A stretch of DNA of 64,000 bases from Pseudomonadota bacterium (GCA_018242505.1 JAFEBU010000075.1:1-64000), one strand, 5' to 3'; positions 35,437 through 44,576 are shown, numbered from the stretch's first letter. Made by a program: numbers and translations. The notes: generated from the letters alone by a model not told the origin.

Positions 35437-35494
35437 GAGTGGTTGCGGGCCCCGCGACCACTCAAAAAGCCGTCCGGTTTCCGGGCGGCTTTTT
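35437..35494. terminator. Tandem hairpins downstream of the antiporter gene
   Basis: A 12-bp stem with a 3-base loop (35437-35463; arms GAGTGGTTGCGG and CCGCGACCACTC, one G-T pair) abuts a second stem, AAAAAGCCGtCCG-gtttc-CGGgCGGCTTTTT (35464-35494), which ends in a T-run. The second is a good intrinsic terminator on the + strand. Its A-run makes it usable on the - strand as well. Confidence 0.75.
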
Positions 35495-35575
35495 GATTTT
35501 GGCGCACTTCGGTTGATCTGTCTGCCGGCCGCGTGTCAGCATCGTCCGAACACGGGCTGTCAGAGGAGTTCCTTC

Positions 35576-35866
35576 ATGTGCCGCAACATCCGGAACCTCT
35601 ACAACTTCGAGCCGCCGGCCACGGACGAGGAGATCCGCGCCTCGTCGCTGCAATTCGTGCGCAAGCTGAGCGGCTTCAACCGGCCGTCCAGGGCCAACGA
35701 GGAGGCCTTCGACCGCGCTGTCGATACGGTGACCAGAGCGGCGTGAGAGTTGATCGATTCGCTGGTCACGACGGCGCCGCCGCGCGATCGAGAGATCGAG
35801 GCGGAGAAAGTGCGCGCCCGCTCGGTCGAGCGGTTCGGCCGGAAGGTGGTGGCGCGTAGGCCCTGA
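35576..35866 (+). pseudogene. DUF2277 protein with internal TGA stop
   Basis: The ATG follows AGAGGAG and encodes MCRNIRNLYNFEPPATDEEIRASSLQFVRKLSGF...AFDRAVDTVTRAA, the typical DUF2277 start. A TGA at 35744-35746 interrupts the frame. Beyond it the same frame continues with ELIDSLVTTAPPRDREIEAEKVRARSVERF to a normal stop at 35866, giving the family length of about 96 residues. Relatives have Arg at this position, so a CGA-to-TGA change explains the stop. The function of the family is unknown. The 56-residue truncated product might still be made. Confidence 0.8.
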
Positions 35867-35877
35867 TCCGATGCCGA

Positions 35878-36681
35878 TCAGCTGCCCGTGGAGGCGTAAC
35901 GCGTCATGCCGGCACGCCAGGCGAGGAACGACAGGGCAAGGAATGCGAAACCGGCGAGCGGCGCGATCGGCAGCAGCCAGTCCGGAGCGCCGAGCGGATC
36001 CGACCGCTTCAGGATGGCGAGTACCGGATAGTAAGCCACACAGGCAAGCGGCACGCCGAAGGTGAGCAGGCGCCGAAACCAGGCCGCGTAGATGTTGAAC
36101 GGATACTGTGCCGCCTGAACGCCGCCATAGGTGAGGACGTTCACGATCTCCAGGCTTTCGACGGTCCAGACGGCAAGGGTGGCCTGCAGCACCAGGATCG
36201 CGACGAACAGCGCCACGCCGCCGGCCACGGTCCACACCGCGATCGCGACCGTGGCGGGATCCCAGTCGATCGGGGCGAGCCGGCTTGCGACGATCAGTAC
36301 TGCGAGGGCCTGCGCGAGCCGTCCCAGTCGCGACAGCCGGACCTCATGGCCGGCGATTTGCAGGGCGGCCGCGCGCGGTCGCAGCAGCACCCGGTCGAAG
36401 GCGCCGGTGCGCACGAAGTCGGTGCCGAACACCTCGAAGCCGCGCGTGAGCAGGTCGGCGATCGAGAACGCGATATTGACCAGCGCATAGAACACGGCCG
36501 CTTCGCCAAACGACCAGCCGCCGACCGGCCCGAAGCGATCGAACAGCGCGAACACACCCAGGATCTCGACCGCCGTGGCCGCGCAATGGCCGGCGGTCAG
36601 CATCAAGGTCGCCGCTGGATACTGGGCTTGGGCACGCAGCGAGGCGGCAACGTAACGACCGTAGAGGGCGAGCCCGTTCAT
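35878..36681 (-). CDS. ABC-2 type transporter permease (second permease)
   Basis: The 267-residue membrane protein begins ALYGRYVAASLRAQAQYPAATLML and has about six hydrophobic segments (for example VEILGVFALFDRFG, ALFVAILVLQATLAVWTV, LLPIAPLAGFAFLALSFLAW). It belongs to the group of paired ABC-2 permeases (COG3694-like) encoded with an ATPase. It follows the first permease by 3 bp. The substrate of this presumed exporter is unknown. Confidence 0.8.
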   Translation of the reverse strand: MNGLALYGRYVAASLRAQAQYPAATLMLTAGHCAATAVEILGVFALFDRFGPVGGWSFGEAAVFYALVNIAFSIADLLTRGFEVFGTDFVRTGAFDRVLLRPRAAALQIAGHEVRLSRLGRLAQALAVLIVASRLAPIDWDPATVAIAVWTVAGGVALFVAILVLQATLAVWTVESLEIVNVLTYGGVQAAQYPFNIYAAWFRRLLTFGVPLACVAYYPVLAILKRSDPLGAPDWLLPIAPLAGFAFLALSFLAWRAGMTRYASTGS

Positions 36682-36684
36682 CGG

Positions 36685-37515
36685 TCACCCACCCTGCATC
36701 TCGAGCCGGCGCATCATGCGCTCCATGGCCAGGCGGCCGAGGCCCACCAACACCAGGGTCCAGCCTGCCTGCAGGGCCAGGCCCTGCAGGGCCGCGCTGC
36801 CGTGCAGATCGGCGAAGTAGATGCGGAACGGGATATCGACGAGGCCGGCGAACGGCTGCACGTGCAGGAACGGCCGCATGGCATCGGGAAAGAAGTCGAG
36901 TGGCAGTAGCGAGCCGGAAAAGACGATCACCAGCGGTGTCAGGACGGCGTTCACCCCGCGCTCGTTGAGGCTCGCGGCCACGATGACGTTCGCCAGCATC
37001 AGGATGGCTGCCGCGAGCGCCGTCATGAGCGCGAAGGCGGGGATGAACAGCAACGCCGCCGCCAGGCCGGACGGCGGTCGCCATGCCCAGGCACCCAGGC
37101 CCACTAGCGGTAGGACAATGCCCGCGACCAATGCCATCAGGGCCGCGCGCGGCAAGGCGCGCGCGAGCATCCATCCCAGGGTGCGTGCAAACCAGTAACC
37201 GTAGGCGTCGAGCGGGCGCAGGCGGTCGTAGCCGACGCCGCCGGTGCGCACTGCCTGGCCGATCTCCGGGTCGGCCACCCATGGCAGCAGCGCCAGCAAC
37301 GCCTGGCCGAGCCAGACATAGGTGACGGCGTCGGCGAGGCTGATCGGCGCCGCCGAAGCATGGACGCCATAGAAGGCGGCGAAGACCATGATCCGGATGG
37401 CGCCCCACCAGCACTGCGTGGCAAAGCCCGCCAATGCCGCGGCGCGATACTGCAGCATGAGCTGGAAGCGTGCGCGGAAGGCCGCGAGGTAAGGGCATAT
37501 TTCTTGCAACGTCAC
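36685..37515 (-). CDS. ABC-2 type transporter permease (first permease)
   Basis: The 276-residue protein (COG4587-like) starts from a GTG that overlaps the ATPase stop by 4 bp. Its hydrophobic segments include ALAGFATQCWWGAIRIMVFAAFYG, FIPAFALMTALAAAILMLANVIVAA and LTPLVIVFSGSLLPLDFFPDAM. Paired with the next permease, it forms the membrane part of an ABC exporter of unknown substrate. Confidence 0.82.
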   Translation of the reverse strand: MTLQEICPYLAAFRARFQLMLQYRAAALAGFATQCWWGAIRIMVFAAFYGVHASAAPISLADAVTYVWLGQALLALLPWVADPEIGQAVRTGGVGYDRLRPLDAYGYWFARTLGWMLARALPRAALMALVAGIVLPLVGLGAWAWRPPSGLAAALLFIPAFALMTALAAAILMLANVIVAASLNERGVNAVLTPLVIVFSGSLLPLDFFPDAMRPFLHVQPFAGLVDIPFRIYFADLHGSAALQGLALQAGWTLVLVGLGRLAMERMMRRLEMQGG

Positions 37516-38504
37516 GCCTCGTGCGCGTCGTGCAGGTCGTAGAAACGCGCGATCACCTCCTCGATGGCGGGCTCGTCAACATGGATGTCTTCGACAGCGT
37601 GTTTCGCGGTGATGGCGGCGATCAATTTCGGCGTCGGGATGTCTACCGGATTGAAGGCGAGTTCGAGCGCCCGATCGGTGCGCGCCCGGACCGTGACGCC
37701 GTCCATCTCGAGCGCAGGCGCAGGGCCGGCGAAGTCGATGCAGAGCCGGCGTTCGGCAAGAACGCCGGCGCGCAGGCTCGCGAACGGGCTGTCGGCCAGC
37801 AGGCGGCCCTGGCCGATGACGACGACGCGCTCGGCCAGCGCCTCGACATCGTGCATGTCGTGGGTCGTGAGCAGTACGGTCACGCCCTGCTCACGGTTGA
37901 GCCGCCGCACGAACTCGCGCACGGCGAGCTTCGATGGCGCATCGAGCCCGATCGTCGGCTCGTCGAGGAACAGGATTGCGGGATCGTGCAGCAGGGCCGC
38001 GGCGAATTCCGCCCGCATACGCTGACCGAGCGAGAGCTGGCGCACCGGCTGGTCGAGCAGCGGTTCGAGCCGCAGCATGGCGACGAGCTCGTCGCGCCGG
38101 CGCCGATAGCGAGCGGGCGCCACGCGGTAGATATCGGCCAGCAGATCGAAACCGTCGAGCACCGGCAGGTCCCACCAGAGCTGGCTGCGCTGGCCGAACA
38201 CCACGCCAATGCGCGCCACGTGTTTCACGCGCTCCTCGTAGGGCACGAGGCCGCCCACCTCGACCCGGCCGCTCGTTGGCCGCAGGATGCCCGAGAGGAT
38301 CTTCACGGTCGTGGACTTGCCCGCGCCGTTGGGGCCGATGAAGGCCAGCAACTCGCCGGCCTCGAGGCTGAACGAGACGTCGACCAGGGCGTGGACCTCT
38401 CGCCAGCGTCGGCGCACGAGACCGCGCACTGCACCCGCGAGGCCCGGCGCACGCTCGGCGACGCGATAGGTCTTGGCCAGCGCCTCGACGAGGATCTGGA
38501 GCAT
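37512..38504 (-). CDS. ABC-2 exporter ATPase
   Basis: The 330-residue ATPase has Walker A GPNGAGKST, the Q-loop region IGVVFGQRSQLWWDLPVLDGFDLL, signature LSLGQRMRAEFAAAL and Walker B ILFLDEPTIGLD, with a C-terminal accessory domain. The GQRSQLWWDLP string is typical of COG4586 ATPases that work with paired ABC-2 permeases. ATG 38504 is preferred over a TTG at 38570, though no strong ribosome site is visible. The two permease genes follow immediately. Confidence 0.88.
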   Translation of the reverse strand: MLQILVEALAKTYRVAERAPGLAGAVRGLVRRRWREVHALVDVSFSLEAGELLAFIGPNGAGKSTTVKILSGILRPTSGRVEVGGLVPYEERVKHVARIGVVFGQRSQLWWDLPVLDGFDLLADIYRVAPARYRRRRDELVAMLRLEPLLDQPVRQLSLGQRMRAEFAAALLHDPAILFLDEPTIGLDAPSKLAVREFVRRLNREQGVTVLLTTHDMHDVEALAERVVVIGQGRLLADSPFASLRAGVLAERRLCIDFAGPAPALEMDGVTVRARTDRALELAFNPVDIPTPKLIAAITAKHAVEDIHVDEPAIEEVIARFYDLHDAHEA

Positions 38505-38609
38505 GGGGCGGCCCGTCCGCCAGTTGTCGAAAAGGGCGCGGAACCTATGCTGGATCGGCTGCCGGGTCAACCGTGCGCGACTGGGACAGGGCGCACGCCT
38601 CCATGGCGA

Positions 38610-39386
38610 TCAATTGGCGGATTTGCGGGCGGAGCGGGGAGGCCTGCGCGACAGCTGGTTCTTCCGATGCTGGTTGGCTGTCGAGATCATCATCTCGATA
38701 TGCTCGCGCGCAAGCCGCTCGACCTTGTCAGCCTCGCGGCGGCGCAGCGCGGCTGCAATCTTGGCGTGGGCCGAAACCATGCCGCTGATGACGCCGGCGT
38801 CGACGGCGATGCGATCCAGCAGGACGGCAAGCTCGTCGTTGCCCGGGTCGAGCAGCAGCTCGACGATCGCCGACAGCATGCGATTGTGCGACGCTTGGGC
38901 GAGCAGCAGATGGAAGTTGTGAGACTGCTCGATCCGGTCGCACGTCTCGAAGCAGTCCGTGTGCGTGGCGGCGACCGTCTCGAGCCGCTCGATTTCGGCA
39001 TCGGTCGCCCGGATCGCCGCAAGTCGCGCCGCCTCGGCCTCGATGGCACGGCGCACATGAAGAAGATCGATGAGCTCGTCGAGGCTGCGCACATCCGCGG
39101 CTGCGGCCACCAGAGCGCTCTGCGCGTCGATCTGTTGTTGGGAGAGCAGCTGCCTCAGCCGGCGGCGGCCGGCATCGGTCAGCACCCGGCCGCGCACGCC
39201 AACGGTCTGCGTCAGTCCCATTTCGTCGAGCGAGCGCAGGTAGCGTCCTGCAGTTGCTTCCGCAACGTCGATCTTCTCGCGGCGGTAGATCTCTGCGAGG
39301 CGTCGCGCGCCCGTTGGCTCATCCGACTGCGCAAGCAAGCCAAGCGCAATCAGCTCCATGCGGGTCTTGTCGTCCGTTCTCCCCAT
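38610..39386 (-). CDS. FCD-domain (GntR/FadR-like) transcriptional regulator with atypical wHTH
   Basis: The 258-residue product has a C-terminal FCD effector domain (IDLLHVRRAIEAEAARLAA, then SHNFHLLLAQASHNRMLSAIVELLL). Its N-terminus is a winged helix (RRLAEIYRREKIDVAEATAGRYLRSLDEMGLTQTVGVRGRVLT) that is not the usual GntR LPTERELA-type motif. ATG 39386 follows GGGAG. It diverges from the amidohydrolase/Dpp operon at 39572 and precedes the exporter ATPase gene on its own strand, so it could control either or both. Confidence 0.8.
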   Translation of the reverse strand: MGRTDDKTRMELIALGLLAQSDEPTGARRLAEIYRREKIDVAEATAGRYLRSLDEMGLTQTVGVRGRVLTDAGRRRLRQLLSQQQIDAQSALVAAAADVRSLDELIDLLHVRRAIEAEAARLAAIRATDAEIERLETVAATHTDCFETCDRIEQSHNFHLLLAQASHNRMLSAIVELLLDPGNDELAVLLDRIAVDAGVISGMVSAHAKIAAALRRREADKVERLAREHIEMMISTANQHRKNQLSRRPPRSARKSAN

Positions 39387-39466
39387 GCGCACTCCCAACA
39401 AGAATCGCGGCGGCCGAGGCCGGAGCGGCGCCGGCTTGACACTCGATCAGGCCGCGATAGAGTCGA

Positions 39467-39482
39467 TCATCATTGATGATGA
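39467..39482. promoter_or_regulatory. Palindrome in the divergent regulator/amidohydrolase gap
   Basis: TCATCA-ttga-TGATGA is a perfect 6-bp inverted repeat in the 185-bp gap between the FCD regulator and the amidohydrolase operon. It is a candidate operator for that regulator. A TTGACA hexamer lies nearby at 39436-39441. Confidence 0.5.
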
Positions 39483-39571
39483 ACGACAAGTCTATCTAAG
39501 CCGGGAGCCGAGTTCAGCGCAATCGCATCATCTTGCGGCACACGGCGGCGAAGGGGGAGGGGACGGGCGAT

Positions 39572-40990
39572 ATGGCAATCGTGATACGCAACGCCACGGT
39601 CGTGACGGTCGATGCCAACGACGCCATCCACTATGACGCCGCCCTCGCGATCGAAGGCGGCTGGATCGCGGCGATCGGCCCGTCGGAGGAGGTGGTTGCG
39701 CGCTTCCCGGGCGCGGACTCCGTCGATGCCGACGGCAAGGCGGTGCTGCCGGGCTTTGCCAATATCCATACGCACTTCCCGCTGATCATCGCCAAGGGCA
39801 TCTACGAGGATCTGTCGCCGCCCAATCAGCCGCCCTTCACCAGCGGGCTGTCGGCGATTCCGACGCCGGAACTCACGCCCGAGGAGAAGGCCGCTATGGT
39901 GCGGCTCGCCGCTCTCGAAGCCATCCGCAGCGGGACGACGGCCGTGCTCGAGGACGGCGGCAACGTCGACGTTTACGCCCAGGCGATCGCCGATACGGGG
40001 CTGCGCCTGCTGCTCTGCGAGCACGCCTGGGACAAGGCCAAGGGCAGCATCGGTGATCAGGGTGGCTTCGAGGTCAATGCCTCGCTCGGCGACCAGTGCG
40101 TCAAGCGCATCGAGGCGCTTCACGCCAAGTGGAACGGCGCCGCCGGCGGTCGCATCACCGTCGGTGTGTCGGCCTGGGCGCCCGACATGTGCTCGCCCGA
40201 CCTGCTGCGCCGGCTGCGGGCCCTGCAGAACCGGCTGGACTGCGTCTCCACGGTGCACCTGAACCAGTTCTGGGGCGAGGTGACGGCCGTGGAAACGGTG
40301 CGTGGACGCAAGCCCACCGAATATCTTGCCGACCTGGGCTTCCTGAACGATCGGCTGATCTGTGCCCATTGCCGCTGCATGTCGCCGGAGGAAGAGGCGC
40401 TGCTCGGCAAGGCAGGCGCCGGTGTCGCATTCAACTCGACCATTGCCGCGCGCCGCGGTCTCAGCCCGCGAATCGACGACCTCGAGCGTCAAGGCGCCAC
40501 CATCGGGATCGGCACCGACAACATGTCCGAAGACATGGTCGAGGCCATGCGGACGGCCCTGTTCATGGAACGGGTCCGCCGCAGCGACGGCCGCAAGCCG
40601 ACGCCCGAGCAGGTCTTGCGCTGGGCGACAGCGAACGGCTACCGCCTCATGGGCATTCCCGACGGCGGCTCGCTGGAAGTCGGCAAGCGGGCGGATCTCA
40701 TCATGGTCGATCTGCGCCGCGCGCCGCTCGTGCCGCACCTGCGGGTCGTGTCGACCTTCGTCCATCAGGGGCAGGCCCAGGATGTGACGGATGTCATGGT
40801 CGACGGACGCTGGCTGATGCGCGAGGACCGCGTGTTGACGATGGACGAGGCGGCGACGATCGATGAAGCGCAGCGCGTCGCCGAGGCGGCCTGGACGCGC
40901 CTCTTCGCCGAGCGGCCCGACCTCGAGCCGGAACGGCCGCGCGGCTGGCGGCCGACGGCGCGCGACCATCGAGCAGCTGCAGCATCATGA
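39572..40990 (+). CDS. Amidohydrolase, MTA/SAH-deaminase-like (AtzB/TrzN superfamily)
   Basis: The 472-residue product has the full mononuclear metal site of the deaminase branch: FANIHTHFP (HxH), HLNQFWGE, ICAHCRCM and IGTDNMSE (Asp). The C-terminus shows the typical GSLEVGKRADLIMVDL. Relatives deaminate S-adenosylhomocysteine, methylthioadenosine or guanine-type rings, or dechlorinate triazines. The start follows GGGGGAGGGG. It is the first gene of an operon that goes on to a Dpp-type importer and a second amidohydrolase, so the imported compound is likely an N-heterocycle or amide. Confidence 0.87.
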   Translation: MAIVIRNATVVTVDANDAIHYDAALAIEGGWIAAIGPSEEVVARFPGADSVDADGKAVLPGFANIHTHFPLIIAKGIYEDLSPPNQPPFTSGLSAIPTPELTPEEKAAMVRLAALEAIRSGTTAVLEDGGNVDVYAQAIADTGLRLLLCEHAWDKAKGSIGDQGGFEVNASLGDQCVKRIEALHAKWNGAAGGRITVGVSAWAPDMCSPDLLRRLRALQNRLDCVSTVHLNQFWGEVTAVETVRGRKPTEYLADLGFLNDRLICAHCRCMSPEEEALLGKAGAGVAFNSTIAARRGLSPRIDDLERQGATIGIGTDNMSEDMVEAMRTALFMERVRRSDGRKPTPEQVLRWATANGYRLMGIPDGGSLEVGKRADLIMVDLRRAPLVPHLRVVSTFVHQGQAQDVTDVMVDGRWLMREDRVLTMDEAATIDEAQRVAEAAWTRLFAERPDLEPERPRGWRPTARDHRAAAAS

Positions 40991-41053
40991 GTGCCTGTTG
41001 TCCGGCATCGCGACGAGCCGCCGGCGGCAACAACATCGGTCAGGGAGGGTAGA

Positions 41054-42655
41054 ATGGGAAGGTTCACGCGAAGAGGTCTCATGACCTCGGCAGCCGGCGT
41101 GGCGGCCGGGGTGTCGCTGTTCAGCATCGGCCGTACCGGGCGGGCGGCCCCGTCCAGTAAGTCGGTGATCCGGTCGGTGCCGATCGGCAATCTCAAGGTC
41201 GTCGATCCGATCTGGACCACGGCCTATATCACACGCAACCACGGCTACATGGTCTGGGACACGCTGTTCTCGCTCGATGAGAAGAACCAACCCCAGCCGC
41301 AGATGGTGGATACCTGGGAGATCAGCTCCGACAAGCTCACCTATACCTTTAGCCTGCGTCCCGGCCTCAAGTGGCACGACGGCGGCAAGGTCACCTCGGC
41401 CGACTGCGTCGCGTCGATCCGGCGCTGGGCGGCGCGGGACGGCATGGGCCAGGCGCTGATGAGTTTCACGGCGTCGCTCGATACCGTCGACGAGAGGACG
41501 TTCAAGCTCGTGCTCAAGCAGCCGATCGGCTTTGTCATCGAGGCGTTGGCGAAGATCGACAGCAACGTGCCGTTCATGATGCCGGAACGTCTCGCCAAGA
41601 CCGATCCGAACACGCAGATCACCGAGGTGATCGGCTCCGGGCCTTTCCGGTTCGCCGCCAAGGAATGGGTGCCCGGCAGCAAGGTCGTGTACGAAAAGTT
41701 CGAGGATTATGTGCCGCGCAAGGAGCCGGCGAGCCAGGCCGCTGGCGGCAAGGTCGTCTATGTCAATCGGGTCGAGTCGGTCTACATGCCCGACGCCGGC
41801 GTCGCGATGGCCGCGCTGGCCTCTGGCGAGATCGACCTGCACGAGTCACCTGCGACCGATCTGCTCAAGATGGTCGAGGGCAACCCGGACGTCGTGATCA
41901 CGCCCAACGATCCCCATGGATACGTGCTCTTCATGGTGTTGAACCATTTGCATCCTCCCTTTGACAAGAAGGAGGTGCGCGAGGCGCTGCTGTGGGGAAC
42001 CAAGCAGGAAGAATATCTCGCGACGATGGCCGGCGACAAAAAGCGGTACGAGACCTGCGCCGCGATGTTCGGTTGCGGGCTTCCGAACGAATCCAAGGCA
42101 GGCACCGAGCCGCTGCTCAACCCGAACATCGAGAAAGCCAAGGCGATGATCAAGGCCGCCGGCGCGGAGGGAGCCAAGGTCGTCCTGATGGACCCGACCG
42201 ACAACGACCTGCACAAAGCGGCCCTGATCGGTGCGCAGACGCTGCGGCGGCTGGGCTTCAACGTCGAGGTCCAGGCGATGGACTGGTCGACGCTGGTGCA
42301 GAGACGCGCCTCGAAGGCGCCGCCGGCGCAAGGCGGCTGGAACACCTTCATCACCAACGCAACGAGTACCGGCATCGCCAACCCGCTGGTCAACAATTTC
42401 GCGAAGAACTGCGAGCAGGCGTGGTACGGCTGGCCCTGCGACCAGCGCGTGGTCGATCTCGGCCGGCAATGGGCGCTCGAAACCGATCCCAAGAAACAGC
42501 ATGAGCTGATCGACAAGCTGCAGGCCGTTCACTTGGAGAGCGTGACCTATGTGCCGCTCGGGATGTATCGGCCGGCCATCATCTACCGCAAGGAATTGTC
42601 CGGCATCATTCGGGGACCCGCGCTGTTCTACTGGAACATCCAGAAGAAGGCGTGA
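41054..42655 (+). CDS. Dpp/Opp-type substrate-binding protein (Tat-like signal)
   Basis: The 533-residue SBP_bac_5 protein starts at ATG 41054 after GGGAGGG. Its signal peptide contains a twin-arginine-like FTRRGLMTSAAG and ends near GRAA. Core blocks are YMVWDTLFSLDEKNQPQPQMVDTW, LKWHDGGKVTSADCVASIRRW and VIGSGPFRF. It is closely related to the binding protein at 30146. Permease and ATPase genes follow in the same direction. Confidence 0.9.
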   Translation: MGRFTRRGLMTSAAGVAAGVSLFSIGRTGRAAPSSKSVIRSVPIGNLKVVDPIWTTAYITRNHGYMVWDTLFSLDEKNQPQPQMVDTWEISSDKLTYTFSLRPGLKWHDGGKVTSADCVASIRRWAARDGMGQALMSFTASLDTVDERTFKLVLKQPIGFVIEALAKIDSNVPFMMPERLAKTDPNTQITEVIGSGPFRFAAKEWVPGSKVVYEKFEDYVPRKEPASQAAGGKVVYVNRVESVYMPDAGVAMAALASGEIDLHESPATDLLKMVEGNPDVVITPNDPHGYVLFMVLNHLHPPFDKKEVREALLWGTKQEEYLATMAGDKKRYETCAAMFGCGLPNESKAGTEPLLNPNIEKAKAMIKAAGAEGAKVVLMDPTDNDLHKAALIGAQTLRRLGFNVEVQAMDWSTLVQRRASKAPPAQGGWNTFITNATSTGIANPLVNNFAKNCEQAWYGWPCDQRVVDLGRQWALETDPKKQHELIDKLQAVHLESVTYVPLGMYRPAIIYRKELSGIIRGPALFYWNIQKKA

Positions 42656-42742
42656 CCATGAGCGCGCGGGATGCGCGCGGTCCAGGGGAGGCGAGTCTTC
42701 CGGATCGTGCACGTCCCACGCGCCTCATCGTGCGAGAGGACC

Positions 42743-43684
42743 ATGTGGACCCTCATCATCCGACGCATGCTTGCGACCGCTCCGGTGCTCGCCACCGTGG
42801 CCGTGGTCGTGTTTGCGATCCTGCATGTGGCGCCCGGTGATCCGGCGGCGGTGATCGCCGGCGACCAGGCCACTCCGCAGCAGATCCTGGACATCCGGGC
42901 CAAGCTCGGTCTCGACCTGCCGTTTCGCGACCAGTTCGTGCTCTGGCTTACCAACACGCTGCACGGCAATTTCGGCACTTCCATCTTCTCGAACCAGCCG
43001 GTCGGACAGCTGATCCTGCAGCGGCTGCAGCCGACGGTCGCGCTCACGATCACGACCACGATCGTCACGGTCGCGCTGGCCGTGCCTATCGGCGTTCTCG
43101 CAGCCTGGCGCGCCGGATCGTGGATCGACCGAATGCTCATGAGCTTCGCGGTCCTGGGCTTCTCCTTTCCCGTCTTCGTCGTCGGCTACATCCTCATCTA
43201 TTTGTTTGCGGTCGATCTCAAGATATTGCCTATTCAGGGATATAGGCCGCTCGAGGACGGCTTCTGGCCGTTCCTGCGCCACCTCGTCCTGCCAAGCCTT
43301 GCCCTTGGCATGAGCTTCATGGCGCTGATCGCGCGGATCACGCGGGCGAGCGTGCTCGAAGTGCTGAGCCAGGATCACATCCGCACGGCGCGCGCCAAGG
43401 GCCTGTCTGTCCGCCAGCTCCTGTTCAGTCACGCGCTTCCCAACGCCGCAGTGCCGATCGTGACGATCATCGGCGCCGGCGTGGCGATCCTGCTGGGCGG
43501 CGTCGTCGTGACGGAGAGCGTCTTTGCCATCCCGGGGCTCGGCCGGCTGGTGGTCGATGCGATCCTTCAGCGCGACTACCCCGTGATCCAGGCCGTGCTC
43601 CTGATCTTCTCCGTCACCTACGTGTTCGTGAACCTCGCCATCGACCTCCTCTACGTGGTCGTCGATCCGCGCATTCGTTATTGA
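42743..43684 (+). CDS. Dpp/Opp-type ABC transporter permease (DppB-like)
   Basis: The 313-residue membrane protein starts LIIRRMLATAPVLATVAVVVFAILHVAPGDPA. It has the DppB coupling motif DHIRTARAKGLSVRQLLFSHALPNA and GGVVVTESVFAIPGLGRL. ATG 42743 gives the normal N-terminus; an earlier in-frame start would add 24 unlikely residues. It belongs to the importer bracketed by two amidohydrolase genes. Confidence 0.92.
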   Translation: MWTLIIRRMLATAPVLATVAVVVFAILHVAPGDPAAVIAGDQATPQQILDIRAKLGLDLPFRDQFVLWLTNTLHGNFGTSIFSNQPVGQLILQRLQPTVALTITTTIVTVALAVPIGVLAAWRAGSWIDRMLMSFAVLGFSFPVFVVGYILIYLFAVDLKILPIQGYRPLEDGFWPFLRHLVLPSLALGMSFMALIARITRASVLEVLSQDHIRTARAKGLSVRQLLFSHALPNAAVPIVTIIGAGVAILLGGVVVTESVFAIPGLGRLVVDAILQRDYPVIQAVLLIFSVTYVFVNLAIDLLYVVVDPRIRY

Positions 43685-43694
43685 GACGCCCGCC

Positions 43695-44576
43695 ATGACC
43701 GATACTGTCGCAGCATCAGGACAAGGAACGCACCTCTCCAGGCATCGTGGTCTGTTGTGGCATGCGCGCCGCAACCCGAGCATGACGCTCGGGCTTGTCA
43801 TCCTGGCGCTCGTCGTCCTTGGCACGGTGTTTGCCCCGCGGCTTACACACTACGATCCGATCCTCATCGATCCGCTCGCCCGCCTGAAGCCGCCGTCCGT
43901 GGCGCATGCCCTGGGGACCGATGTGGTCGGGCGCGACCTCTGGAGCCGCACGATCTATGGCGGCCGCATCTCGCTGCTGATTGGCATCACCGTGGCGCTG
44001 CTGACGACGTCGATCGGGCTGCTGATCGGCCTCGTGAGCGGCTACAATCGCGCTGCCGACGCTATCCTCATGCGCGTCATGGACGGGTTGATGTCGATCC
44101 CCGCCATCCTGCTCGCTATTGCCTTCATGGCGTTCATGCCGGCAAGCATCATGACCGTCGTCGCTGCGATCTCGATTGTCGAGATTCCGCGCGTTGTACG
44201 CCTGGTGCGCGGCGTCGTGCTGTCGATCCGCGAACAGGCCTATATCGAGGCGGCGGTCGTCTCGGGCAGCCGCGTCGGCCGGATCCTGTTCCGCCACATC
44301 CTGCCCAACACCCTTGCGCCCCTGTCGGTGCAGGCGACCTATGTCTGCGCCGCAGCCATCCTGTTCGAATCGCTCCTGTCGTTCCTGGGTGCAGGGACCC
44401 CGCCGGAGATTCCAAGCTGGGGCAACATCATGGCCGAGGGACGTGCCTACTTCGTGCTGGCGCCGTGGATCATCCTGGCGCCAGGCTTCATGCTGTCCCT
44501 GACCGTGCTCGCCATCAACCTCCTGGGCGACAGTCTGCGGGATCTGCTCGATCCCCGCTTCGCGCGGCGACTATGA
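43695..44576 (+). CDS. Dpp/Opp-type ABC transporter permease (DppC-like)
   Basis: The 293-residue product has LGTDVVGRDLWSRTIYGGRISLLIG, the coupling motif REQAYIEAAVVSGSRVGRILFRHILPNT and FESLLSFLGAGTPPEIPSWGNIM. It forms the pore with the DppB-like protein. It overlaps the ATPase gene by 4 bp. Confidence 0.92.
   Translation: MTDTVAASGQGTHLSRHRGLLWHARRNPSMTLGLVILALVVLGTVFAPRLTHYDPILIDPLARLKPPSVAHALGTDVVGRDLWSRTIYGGRISLLIGITVALLTTSIGLLIGLVSGYNRAADAILMRVMDGLMSIPAILLAIAFMAFMPASIMTVVAAISIVEIPRVVRLVRGVVLSIREQAYIEAAVVSGSRVGRILFRHILPNTLAPLSVQATYVCAAAILFESLLSFLGAGTPPEIPSWGNIMAEGRAYFVLAPWIILAPGFMLSLTVLAINLLGDSLRDLLDPRFARRL

Noticed and set aside
35437..35463. The strong hairpin as part of a tRNA.
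   Set aside because: No cloverleaf, T-loop or anticodon arm can be drawn around it.
35744..35746. Selenocysteine reading of the internal TGA in the DUF2277 gene.
   Set aside because: Relatives have Arg, not Cys, at this position, and no SECIS-like hairpin directly follows; a nonsense change is simpler.
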